DNA from: CBFGTV01 sp965652145
GTDB lineage: Bacteria > Bacillota > Clostridia > Peptostreptococcales > Natronincolaceae
Length of the DNA: 64,000 nt
Assembly (NCBI GenBank): GCA_965652145.1
Contig: CBFGTV010000011.1
Coordinates: forward strand, 1-64,000
Direction: 5' to 3'
The translations under genes and the position numbers were made by a program. Numbering within the stretch: the first letter of the stretch is position 1; the number at the start of each line of letters is the position of its first letter. Positions 54,201 through 61,607 of this stretch are shown here, piece after piece. The notes beneath the pieces are model-generated. The model ran no database searches. It saw only the letters and a list, made by a program, of their open reading frames with translations, and was not told the origin of the DNA.

Positions 54201-54477
54201 GGCCTCCCATCCCAGCCAGGAGGCTGTCGGGTCGTTCCCTTTTAATGACCTTTTCGATCACTTCCACCGTTAAGGGTTCGATATAGATTTTATCTGCAAT
54301 TTCCTTATCAGTCATGATGGTGGCGGGGTTGCTGTTGATTAAAACCACCTCCAGGCCCTCTGCCTTCAAGGCCTGGCAGGCCTGGGTTCCGGCATAGTCA
54401 AACTCTGCCGCCTGACCTATAATAATGGGGCCTGAACCAATAACCAGTACCTTTTTTATTTCTTCTTTTTTAGGCAT
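51265..54477 (-). CDS. carB: Carbamoyl-phosphate synthase, large subunit
   Basis: Makes carbamoyl phosphate from bicarbonate, ammonia and two ATP. 1070 residues with the duplicated ATP-grasp arrangement: first half from VLVIGSGPIIIGQAAEFDY, second from VMVIGSGPIRIGQGIEFDYC, then an MGS-like allosteric domain at the C-terminus (about residue 935 onward), where UMP usually inhibits. It overlaps carA by eight bases and pyrK by four. Confidence 0.97.
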   Translation of the reverse strand: MPKKEEIKKVLVIGSGPIIIGQAAEFDYAGTQACQALKAEGLEVVLINSNPATIMTDKEIADKIYIEPLTVEVIEKVIKRERPDSLLAGMGGQTALNLAVELSDLGILEKYGVNMIGTPISAIKEGEDREKFQRLMARINQPVIQGKIVTSLAEGISFAAEIGYPVVVRPAYTLGGTGGGIAEEEGTLKVILAQGLQLSRVGQVLIEKCIKGWKEIEYEVMRDHYGNCITVCNMENIDPVGVHTGDSIVVAPSQTLTDKEYQMLRKAAMDIINAIQIEGGCNVQFALHPRSLEYAVIEINPRVSRSSALASKVTGYPIAKVAAKIALGYGLDEIINDVTGKTTACFEPTLDYVVVKLPKWPFEKFTGATKNLGTKMMATGETMAIANSFEGALLKAIRSLEIGQYCLDRKASRERSLEELRARVQTPDDERIFDIAEILRRNYRVDKVCEITGMDVFFMEKIRELVMLEEELKALDMADLTKEKLLRLKQKGFSDKGIAQLMGRSPREIYALRNTYGIHAVYKMVDTCGGEFDAQSPYYYSTYDQEDEVVVSDRKKVMVIGSGPIRIGQGIEFDYCGVHSVLALREMGIETIIVNNNPETVSTDFDISDKLYFEPLTEEDVLNIVEKERPHGVVLQFGGQTAIKLAGFLEEMNIPILGTKPEQIDIAEDREKFDALMGSLGIARPRGRAVWSLETGMKEADKIGYPVLVRPSYVLGGQGMEITYRKEELRQYLQGAFERDHKNPVLIDRYLIGRELEVDAICDGESILIPGIMEHLERAGIHSGDSVTLYPSQNVSKEIAEKIHDITKKVALALKVVGMINIQFVEYENEVYVIEVNPRSSRTVPYISKVTGVPIVKLATRAMMGERLYDMGYGTGIYPAPDHIAVKVPVFSTEKVPMAEVSLGPEMKSTGEVLGVGKSLEEAVYKGFIGAGIEMPQEGGQILVTIKDDDKEEFLPMAQALISMGYRLLATTGTAEYLNSHHLPVTTVKKISEGVPNILDTIGSGLVNLVINVPTKGKDSKRDGFRIRRAAVEASVKVLTSLDTVKALLQVKKRGLTIDSLEVINLGVKE

Positions 54478-55543
54478 GGTGCTTCACCTCCATCAGCTTC
54501 ATAAATCGGTCAAATAAATAGTCGTTTTCCATGGGCCCGGGGGAGGCCTCGGGATGGAACTGTACACTGAAAAGGGGCAGGTGCTGATGCTGGATTCCCT
54601 CAACGGTACCGTCGTTTAAATTGATATGGGTAATGGAAGCCTCCCGGGGCAGGCTTTCCTTCCTGACCACATAGCCATGGTTTTGGGAGGTGATGTGAAC
54701 CCGCTGGGTCGTTAGGTCCTTTACAGGATGATTACAGCCCCGATGGCCGAATTTCAGCCTATGGGTATCGGCTCCCAGGGCTAGGGCCAAAAGCTGATGC
54801 CCGAGGCAGATTCCGAATATTGGCTTCTGGTGTTGGATTAGTTTTTGAATCGTGTCTAAAATCCTGGGAAGGTCCTTTGGGTCCCCGGGCCCGTTGGAAA
54901 GAAGAATACCGTCGTGGTTACCCTCCAGTATTTCCTCTGGAGCAGTAAAGGCTGGATAAACGGTAACATGACAATTTCTGGCCTGAAGTGACCGCAGGAT
55001 GTTGGCCTTTACGCCAAAATCCAGTACCCCGACCCGCTTTCCCGTACCCTCCAGCTCATAGGCCTTCGGGGCGGTAACCTGCTCTACGGCATGATAATTT
55101 TGAAGGTTCTCAAATTTATTTTGCACCTGAGAGGGGGCTAAATCCCTCAGGGTAATGATTCCCTTCATGGTGCCATGGTTCCTCAAAAGCTTTGTCAGGG
55201 CCCGGGTGTCGATACCGGCCAGGCCCAGTACATGGTTTTGCTTCAGGTAACCGTCAAGGTCCATTTCACAACGCCAATGATTGGGCCTTTGGGCCCATTC
55301 CCTGACAATTAGCCCCCTTGCCTTGGGGGTGGCTGACTCACGATCTTCTAAATTAACGCCGTAGTTGCCTATGAGGGGATAGGTCATGGTGATAATCTGA
55401 CCTGTGTAGGAGGGGTCTGTCAATATTTCCTGATAGCCCGTCATACCTGTATTAAAAACCACTTCCCCTACGGCCTCCTTCATGTATCCAAAGGCCTGCC
55501 CCTGAAAGAACGCACCATTTTCTAATATTAGCTTTGCCTTCAT
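54470..55543 (-). CDS. carA: Carbamoyl-phosphate synthase, small subunit
   Basis: Glutamine amidotransferase subunit, 357 residues. The N-terminal domain has FNTGMTGYQEILTDPSYTGQ. The class I amidotransferase domain has the catalytic Cys in FGICLGHQLLALALG, with His and Glu in SVQFHPEASPGP. The ATG follows GGTGAAAAG. It lies between pyrF and carB. Confidence 0.97.
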   Translation of the reverse strand: MKAKLILENGAFFQGQAFGYMKEAVGEVVFNTGMTGYQEILTDPSYTGQIITMTYPLIGNYGVNLEDRESATPKARGLIVREWAQRPNHWRCEMDLDGYLKQNHVLGLAGIDTRALTKLLRNHGTMKGIITLRDLAPSQVQNKFENLQNYHAVEQVTAPKAYELEGTGKRVGVLDFGVKANILRSLQARNCHVTVYPAFTAPEEILEGNHDGILLSNGPGDPKDLPRILDTIQKLIQHQKPIFGICLGHQLLALALGADTHRLKFGHRGCNHPVKDLTTQRVHITSQNHGYVVRKESLPREASITHINLNDGTVEGIQHQHLPLFSVQFHPEASPGPMENDYLFDRFMKLMEVKHHA

Positions 55544-55579
55544 CTTTTCACCTCATCTATTTTTCACGCTGTCATTTCT

Positions 55580-56515
55580 TTATCTTGATTGATTCATCAC
55601 CCGATGTAAATCTGCCTTCATTTGCAAAGCTGCTTCCCTGGCGGCCAGGGCAAAGTCTGTTTCTTTAAATCGCCTTTTGCTGGCCTCGGTGGTATGGGCT
55701 GCAATAATACCCCTTGAGGAGTTGACAATGGCCCCTAGGCCATCGCTGTTGAAGCATCCCCTGAGGTCCTTCGCCTTGGCCCCCTGGGCTCCATAGCCCG
55801 GCACTAAAAAGTAGTTATTGGGCATTTGGGCCCTTAGGGCTGCCGCTTCGGCCGGATGGGTGGCCCCCACCACTGCACCAACCTGGCTATAGCCACGGTT
55901 TCCCATAAGCTGGCTTCCCCATTCCCTTACCAGGTCACCCACCACCTGGTAGAGCTTTTTGCCCCCTACATCAAGATTTTGTATTTGACCGCTATTGGGG
56001 TTGGAGGTCTTCACCAGAATGAACAGGCCCCGATTAAACTCTTTACAGTCTGCCAAAAAGGGCTCTATGGCATCAAAGCCCAGGTAAGGGTTTAAGGTGA
56101 TTAAATGGGTACCATAGACCTCGTGGTCGGTGTCTTCAATTTGAACCCTGCCGATATGACCGTCGGAATAGGCCTGGGCAGTGGAGGCAATGTCACCCCT
56201 TTTTATATCGCCGATCACGATCATTCCCCGCTCCCTGGCATATTGAAGGGTTTTAATATAGGCCTCAAGGCCCGGGGCTCCATATTGCTCATACATGGCA
56301 ATTTGAGGCTTTACTGCCGGTACCACATCGTAGATATGGTCTATGATTGTCCTGTTAAATTGATAAAAGGCCGCTGCTGCCCCCTGGGGGGTTTTACCGT
56401 ATTTTTCATAGGCCTCCCGGCGAATGGGGGCTGGGATCATACTGAGCCTTGGGTCTAACCCCACCACAGAAGGATTTTGGGTTGCTTCAATTCTTTCTAT
56501 CAGCTGATCAATCAT
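55580..56515 (-). CDS. pyrF: Orotidine-5'-phosphate decarboxylase, group 2
   Basis: Decarboxylates OMP to UMP, the last step of de novo synthesis. 311 residues, the longer group 2 form (short forms have about 240). Motifs: NPSVVGLDPRLSMIPAPI, VIGDIKRGDIASTAQAYSDG with the catalytic Asp-Lys-Asp set, and FLVPGYGAQGAKAKDLRGCF. It starts after GGAGGCTTAAAAA and lies 25 bases past pyrC. Confidence 0.95.
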   Translation of the reverse strand: MIDQLIERIEATQNPSVVGLDPRLSMIPAPIRREAYEKYGKTPQGAAAAFYQFNRTIIDHIYDVVPAVKPQIAMYEQYGAPGLEAYIKTLQYARERGMIVIGDIKRGDIASTAQAYSDGHIGRVQIEDTDHEVYGTHLITLNPYLGFDAIEPFLADCKEFNRGLFILVKTSNPNSGQIQNLDVGGKKLYQVVGDLVREWGSQLMGNRGYSQVGAVVGATHPAEAAALRAQMPNNYFLVPGYGAQGAKAKDLRGCFNSDGLGAIVNSSRGIIAAHTTEASKRRFKETDFALAAREAALQMKADLHRVMNQSR

Positions 56516-56540
56516 TTTTTAAGCCTCCTTATTTTTCTGA

Positions 56541-57830
56541 TCAAGCCCGAAGGCCAGTATTTTGAAATACAATGCTGCCGTCCACCAGGGTATAGCATAC
56601 CCTTCCCCTAACCCTTCTTCCCTGGAAGGGGGTGTTTCTGGCCTTGGAATAAAACCGGCTGCTGTCGATTTCATATTCTGCCCTGGGATCAATCAGGGTT
56701 ATATCAGCAGGACTACCAGCTTTCAAGGTGCCCCCTGCTATGTTCAAAAGCCTGGCGGGATTGGTACTCATCTTTTCAATTAGTGCCATGGGGGTCAATA
56801 TTCCCCTTTCAACCAGCTCTGTAATACCGAGGGCCAATGCTGTTTCCAGGCCTACAATACCAAAGGGGGCCTTTTCAAAGCCCTGGGCCTTTTCATTGGG
56901 ATGGTGGGGGGCATGGTCAGTGGCAATTATTTCAATGGTGCCATCCTGTAAAGCCTTTAAAATCTCCTTCACATCTGCCTGACTCCTAAGGGGCGGGTTC
57001 ACTTTAGTATTGGGGTCCAGCCCCCTTACAGCCTCTTCAGTCAAGGTAAAGTGATGGGGGGTTACCTCTCCTGTAATGAGGCTGCTTAACTGCTTCGCCC
57101 CCCTTAAAAGACCCACAGCTCCCCTGGTGCTGATATGACAAAGATGAAGCCTTGCCCCTGCATGAAGGGCCAGGTGGGTATCCCGGCAGGTGATGACATC
57201 CTCTGCCTCGGGGGGAATTCCCCGAAGCCCCAGGGCCCTGGCCAATGCCCCTTCGTTCATTACACCCCCAGCCGCCAGGTAATGATCCTCACAGTGGGCC
57301 ATGACCGGCAGGTTATATTCCTTTGCCCTTTCCAGGGCCCTTTTCATCAGGCTGCTGTTCATAACGGTTTTGCCGTCTTCACTTAAGCCGCAAATACCCA
57401 GGGGTACCAGTGCACCATAACCCACCAGTTCCTCCCCCAATTGCCCCTTGGTGATGCTGGCAATGGGCAAAATTTTCACTGGGGCCCTTTGGGCCTTTTC
57501 CTGAATTTCCTTTACCACCTGGGGACTATCAATAACGGGGTTGGTATTGGGCATGCAGCAGATGGTGGTAAAGCCCCCCGCCGCCGCACTTAGGCCCCCT
57601 GACAGGATTGTCTCCTTATGGGTAAAGCCCGGCTCCCTCAGGTGTACATGAACATCAATTAACCCCGGCACCACCCAATGGCCTGTAGCATCAATAATTT
57701 CATCAGCCTCCAGGGTAAGGGAATCTCCCATGGCTTTAATGTGCTTCCCCTCAATGTACAAATCCTTTACTTCATCAATTTGACTGGCGGGATCAATGAT
57801 TCGCCCATTTTTAATGAGTATTTTTTTCAT
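56541..57830 (-). CDS. pyrC: Dihydroorotase
   Basis: Closes carbamoyl aspartate to dihydroorotate. 429 residues from the ATG at 57830, preceded by GGAGGGAGAAGATAAG. Class I form: metal ligands in GLIDVHVHLREPGFTHKETI, HCEDHYLAAGG, LHLCHISTRGAV and IIATDHAPHHPNEKAQ. First gene of the pyr operon, directly behind a PyrR-type attenuator. pyrB, which would normally supply its substrate and often sits beside it, is not in the window. Confidence 0.95.
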   Translation of the reverse strand: MKKILIKNGRIIDPASQIDEVKDLYIEGKHIKAMGDSLTLEADEIIDATGHWVVPGLIDVHVHLREPGFTHKETILSGGLSAAAGGFTTICCMPNTNPVIDSPQVVKEIQEKAQRAPVKILPIASITKGQLGEELVGYGALVPLGICGLSEDGKTVMNSSLMKRALERAKEYNLPVMAHCEDHYLAAGGVMNEGALARALGLRGIPPEAEDVITCRDTHLALHAGARLHLCHISTRGAVGLLRGAKQLSSLITGEVTPHHFTLTEEAVRGLDPNTKVNPPLRSQADVKEILKALQDGTIEIIATDHAPHHPNEKAQGFEKAPFGIVGLETALALGITELVERGILTPMALIEKMSTNPARLLNIAGGTLKAGSPADITLIDPRAEYEIDSSRFYSKARNTPFQGRRVRGRVCYTLVDGSIVFQNTGLRA

Positions 57831-57879
57831 CTTATCTTCTCCCTCCTGTGGCAATGTGGTCTAAAGGAATGGAGGCATA

Positions 57880-58035
57880 ACAAAAAGAGCAATAGTAAGG
57901 AAATTAATCAAATTTCCCTTCCATTGCTCTGTAATATTTAAAATAATTAAATTTAGATTGTAAAAATTGACAGCTCAAAAATAGGCATGGCCGTTTCATC
58001 TGCACTCATTCCTTTCTGGCCTCTCTGGACCAAAT
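57880..58035 (-). promoter_or_regulatory. PyrR-type transcription attenuator of the pyr operon
   Basis: On the minus strand the leader contains GGTCCAGAGAGGCC (58018-58031), which fits the PyrR-binding RNA consensus ARUCCnGnGAGGYU apart from the edge bases. It is followed by a terminator: AGAGCAAT (57886-57893) and ATTGCTCT (57923-57930) with inner GGAAATT/AATTTCC, then TTTTTGTTATG. The known model is that UMP-bound PyrR favours this terminator. No pyrR gene is visible in the window. Confidence 0.8.
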
Positions 58036-58060
58036 TAAAGGTAGACTCACATTCTCCATA

Positions 58061-58089
58061 ATCTTAGCACAGGTGTAGGGCATTGTCAA
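58061..58089 (-). promoter_or_regulatory. Promoter of the pyr operon
   Basis: TTGACA (58084-58089), a 17-base spacer and TAAGAT (58061-58066) on the minus strand. Transcription would start around 58054, about 23 bases before the PyrR-binding sequence. Confidence 0.7.
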
Positions 58090-58132
58090 CTGAATCTTTA
58101 TACATTTCGACTAGTATTTATTCTTATATTGA

Positions 58133-59206
58133 CTATGCTCCCATTATGCTCCTTAGCTTTTCGATAACCTCATCACCCACCTGGGCTGTAGTGGCGCTGC
58201 CTCCCAGGTCTGGAGTTAGGGTCTTACCCTCTAAAAGGGTGGCTTCTATGGCCTGTAAAATTTCTGATGTATCTGTTTTTAATAAATGATCCAGCATGAG
58301 CTTCACCGTCCATAGCATGGCAATGGGATTAGCCAGCCCCTTTCCAGCCAGATCAGGGGCAGAGCCATGGACAGGCTCAAACATAGAGGGGAATTCCCCT
58401 TCAGGGTTAAGATTGGCACTGGCGGCAAAGCCCAGGCCCCCCTGAAGGGCGGCTCCCAGGTCTGTAATAATATCCCCAAACAGGTTTGATGCCACCAGCA
58501 CATCATATGCCTCCGGCTTCTGTACAAAGTACATGGAAACGGCATCGACATGGGTTGATTCGGTTTTAATGTCAGGATATTGGTCGCCAACCTCGCTGAA
58601 GATTTGGTCCCAGAACACCATGCTATAATTAAGGGCATTGGATTTGGTCACGCTGGTAAGCTTTTTATTCCGTTGTCGGGCCAGCTTAAAGGCGTATTCC
58701 ATTACCTTTTCCGTATTTTTTCTTGTAAAGACCGAGGTTTGCAGGGCGATTTCCTCAGGGCGGCCAGGGAAACGGATTCCCCCCACGCCTGAATATTCCC
58801 CCTCTACGTTTTCTCTGATTACGACAAAATCAATATCGGCTGGTCCCTTGTTTTTTAATGGGCAGGGAGCCCCCGGCAGCAGCTTGATAGGCCGCAGGTT
58901 AATATATTGATTGAAGCCCTGGCGTATTTTGATTAACAGGCCATGGAGAGAAATATGATCAGGTACGCCGGGAAAGCCCACGGCCCCCAGTAAAATTCCA
59001 TCGAATTCCTTTAATATTGCCAACCCCTGTTCCTCCATCATTTGTCCATGGTGTAAATAGTATTCGCAGCCCCAGGGAAAGGTTTCAAATGAAAAGGAGA
59101 TGTCTCCCTTTAATTCAGCATAGACCTTTAATAGCTTCAGCCCCTCCGCTGTTACCTCAGCTCCGATTCCGTCCCCAGGTATGACGGCTATATGGTAGTT
59201 TTTCAT
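58133..59206 (-). CDS. D-malate/tartrate dehydrogenase-type decarboxylating dehydrogenase
   Basis: 357 residues of the isopropylmalate/isocitrate dehydrogenase superfamily: VIPGDGIGAEVTAEGLKLL, VVIRENVEGEYSG, SVTKSNALNYSMVFWD and FEPVHGSAPDLAGKG. Several segments match the tartrate/D-malate branch better than LeuB: FPWGCEYYLHHGQMMEEQGL, and DHISLHGLLIKIRQGFNQYI followed by NLRPIKLL. LeuB-type annotation is therefore possible but less likely. It is 14 bases downstream of serA, under the same T-box, so the two genes share serine control. Confidence 0.8.
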   Translation of the reverse strand: MKNYHIAVIPGDGIGAEVTAEGLKLLKVYAELKGDISFSFETFPWGCEYYLHHGQMMEEQGLAILKEFDGILLGAVGFPGVPDHISLHGLLIKIRQGFNQYINLRPIKLLPGAPCPLKNKGPADIDFVVIRENVEGEYSGVGGIRFPGRPEEIALQTSVFTRKNTEKVMEYAFKLARQRNKKLTSVTKSNALNYSMVFWDQIFSEVGDQYPDIKTESTHVDAVSMYFVQKPEAYDVLVASNLFGDIITDLGAALQGGLGFAASANLNPEGEFPSMFEPVHGSAPDLAGKGLANPIAMLWTVKLMLDHLLKTDTSEILQAIEATLLEGKTLTPDLGGSATTAQVGDEVIEKLRSIMGA

Positions 59207-59220
59207 GTTATATCCCTCCT

Positions 59221-60801
59221 TTACAGCTTTACAAAGCTAACCCTTGTAATTCCCTCCACCTGCTCAATTAACCGAAGGTCTTCCCTGCTGGCCTCGGAGT
59301 CAATGGTCAACACCATCATGGCCTTTTTTCCCTTCAGGTTTCGGCTTACCTGCATGGTGGCGATGTTAATTTGGTTTTTGCCCAGCATAGTTCCTATTTT
59401 TCCAATCATCCCCGGCTGATCAAGATTTTCTGCCACCAGCATGAAGGGGCTGGGGGTTACATCAAAGCTAAAGCCATTGACTTCAACAATTCTGGCTTCT
59501 CCCTTGCCAAATATGGTGCCGGAATAGGTATATAAATTGTTTTTGGTAGAAATTTTCAGCTGAATGAGATTGAGCAAATGCTCAGCCTCATTAGTTTTGC
59601 TTGAGATCACCTGAATCCCCCTCATGACTGCCATTTGACTGGCATTTACATAGTTGATTCGCTCCTTTAAAATGGGCTCCATCAACCCCTTCAGCACTGC
59701 CAGGGTAATCATTTCGGTTTCCAGCCTTGCCACCTCACCCTGATAGATGATTTCTATTCCTTCTACAGCCTCCCTTTCTATTTGATGATAGAGCTTCCCC
59801 AAAATTTCCCCCAGTCCCATATAGGGCTTTAGCTGATTCAGCTGATGGTGCTGCAGGGTGGGTAAATTCACCGCATTGGGTACCATTTCTCCCTTTAGGG
59901 CATGAATGACCTCCTGGGCAATGGTAATTCCCACGTTATTCTGGGCCTCCAGGGTATCTGCCCCTATGTGGGGGGTCATAACGGTATTTTCTAAATCCAG
60001 AAGGGGAGAGGTGGTGTTGGGTTCCCCCACCAGTACATCTATTCCTGCCGCCGCTACGGTTCCCTCCTTCAAGGCCTTGGCCAGGGCTGCTTCCTCAATA
60101 ATTCCTCCCCTGGCACAATTGACTACCCTTAACCCGGGCTTGGCAATTTTAAATTGTTCCTCCCCGATCATACCGTTGGTCTCCTCGGTTTTGGGGGTAT
60201 GGACCGTAATGAAATCCGATTCCATTACAAGCTCCTTCAAGGTCTCCTTCTTTTCTACCCCCAGGCGTTCAAAGCGTTCATCAGTAATGTAGGGGTCATA
60301 AGCAATCAACCTCATGTCAAAGCCCCTTAGCCGTTGGGCCACCAGGGAACCAATCCTACCCAATCCTACAATTCCAACGGTTTTACCATTCAGCTCCACC
60401 CCCTTGAAGCCGCTTCTGTCCCATTTCTTCTGCTTCAATAAACGGTCTGCCGCAGGAATTTTTCTGGCGGCGGCCAGCATTAATCCGATGGTTAGCTCCG
60501 CTGCCGAAACGGAGTTGGCATCCGGTGTATTCACTACAATAATTCCCCTTTTGGTGGCCCCGGGCAGGTCAATATTATCAATTCCATTTCCGGCTCGGCC
60601 CACTACCTTGAGGTTTTTAGCCCTTTCGTAGAAATCCTCATTAATTTTGGTTACACTTCTCACTACAATGGCATCATAATCAGAAATGATTTCCAACAGC
60701 TTCTCTCGATCTAAATTAAACTGAACATCTACTGTTCCCCCCAGCTCTACCAGCTTATCAATCCCCTTTTCTGATATTTTTTCTGCCACCAGTATTTTCA
60801 T
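59221..60801 (-). CDS. serA: D-3-phosphoglycerate dehydrogenase
   Basis: First step of serine synthesis from 3-phosphoglycerate. 526 residues, the long form: substrate and NAD domains (VGRAGNGIDNIDLPGATKRG, TVGIVGLGRIGSLVAQRL, NCARGGIIEEAALAKAL, MTPHIGADTLEAQNNVG), an intervening ASB domain and a C-terminal ACT domain (ENLDQPGMIGKIGTMLGKNQ), often the serine sensor. The ATG follows GGGGGAGTTAAC. It is preceded by a T-box leader. No serC or serB is adjacent. Confidence 0.95.
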   Translation of the reverse strand: MKILVAEKISEKGIDKLVELGGTVDVQFNLDREKLLEIISDYDAIVVRSVTKINEDFYERAKNLKVVGRAGNGIDNIDLPGATKRGIIVVNTPDANSVSAAELTIGLMLAAARKIPAADRLLKQKKWDRSGFKGVELNGKTVGIVGLGRIGSLVAQRLRGFDMRLIAYDPYITDERFERLGVEKKETLKELVMESDFITVHTPKTEETNGMIGEEQFKIAKPGLRVVNCARGGIIEEAALAKALKEGTVAAAGIDVLVGEPNTTSPLLDLENTVMTPHIGADTLEAQNNVGITIAQEVIHALKGEMVPNAVNLPTLQHHQLNQLKPYMGLGEILGKLYHQIEREAVEGIEIIYQGEVARLETEMITLAVLKGLMEPILKERINYVNASQMAVMRGIQVISSKTNEAEHLLNLIQLKISTKNNLYTYSGTIFGKGEARIVEVNGFSFDVTPSPFMLVAENLDQPGMIGKIGTMLGKNQINIATMQVSRNLKGKKAMMVLTIDSEASREDLRLIEQVEGITRVSFVKL

Positions 60802-60862
60802 GTTAACTCCCCCTTACTTTCTCGTAATGCTGCTTTAAATTGATAAAGCTAATATTATAAAT

Positions 60863-61117
60863 AAAAACCGCCCTTAGCTATTATTAGCCAAGGGCGGAAT
60901 TGATTACGCGGTGCCACCTTGTTTCTTTATCAAAGGTTGATAAACTCAATTGAGATAACGGCTCAAGCCGGAATAGGTTCTTTCCCTATCTGCTCTGGGA
61001 TGGATTCAATCAGCCTTAGGTCCGGCTTTCACCAACCGCCGGCTCTCTATTCCCTTAGACAAATTTACTGGTTCCCTTCACTGCATTTCATTCTTTAGCA
61101 TATTTAAATCATGATTT
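60863..61117 (-). ncRNA. T-box riboswitch, probably serine-specific
   Basis: On the minus strand, upstream of serA. Stem I features are present: AGGGAA near the base, and GAGAGCCGGCGGTTGGTG / GAAAGCCGG. The T-box sequence AAGGTGGCACCGCG is at 60907-60920. The terminator CCGCCCTTGGCTA / TAGCTAAGGGCGG with TTTTTATTT lies at about 60863-60897. The likely specifier codon is UCC (61002-61004) in GAAUCCA, a serine codon, which agrees with serA downstream. Uncharged tRNA-Ser would stabilise the antiterminator. Confidence 0.9.
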
Positions 61118-61123
61118 CTAAGT

Positions 61124-61153
61124 ATCTTACTATTTTTTCTATGGAATTGTCAA
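61124..61153 (-). promoter_or_regulatory. Promoter of the T-box-serA transcript
   Basis: TTGACA (61148-61153), an 18-base spacer and TAAGAT (61124-61129) on the minus strand. It begins just 14 bases after the end of the DUF3221-like lipoprotein gene. Confidence 0.6.
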
Positions 61154-61167
61154 GTATATAATTTTAT

Positions 61168-61527
61168 TTATTTGTTGGAAATTATTTTAACTCTGGCGGC
61201 GGTTGCCTGTACGGGATAGGATTCTGCCACAGCCCCCGTAAACCAGACTGCCACCTGCTGCCCCTCTTTAATATCCTCTATTTCAATTCTTTTATTGTTT
61301 TCATTCAATACAATAGTATCACGGGTCAGTCTGATGCTGGCCCAATCATAGCCGGTATCCGTTGACGACTCTCCCTCCACCAGGATGGTTCCCCGGATTC
61401 GAGCATCCAAATAATCTCGGCTCATACTGGTGATTTCTCCCCTAATGCTGGGATTCTCCGGTTTGCCTCCACAGCCCGCCAATAATGTCAATGCCAGGAT
61501 TATCATCAATATAGTGAATTTTTTCAT
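61168..61527 (-). CDS. DUF3221-like lipoprotein
   Basis: 119 residues. Lipobox LLAGC with Cys near residue 19, then a small beta-barrel-like domain: GTILVEGESSTDTGYDWASI, then EGQQVAVWFTGAVAESYPVQ. These segments match the DUF3221/YobA-type family of small secreted proteins. The ATG follows TAAGGAGGTGCTTAGGAG. Function unknown. Confidence 0.8.
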   Translation of the reverse strand: MKKFTILMIILALTLLAGCGGKPENPSIRGEITSMSRDYLDARIRGTILVEGESSTDTGYDWASIRLTRDTIVLNENNKRIEIEDIKEGQQVAVWFTGAVAESYPVQATAARVKIISNK

Positions 61528-61607
61528 CTCCTAAGCACCTCCTTATTTAATAGACGATAGCTGTAGAATTTTGTTCCATTTTTCTGTCAATTCAACAGTA
61601 TCAGGAA

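Noticed and set aside
58133..59206. Calling the dehydrogenase LeuB
   Set aside because: It shares the superfamily motifs, but no other leucine gene is present and several segments fit the tartrate/D-malate branch better. Kept as an alternative only.
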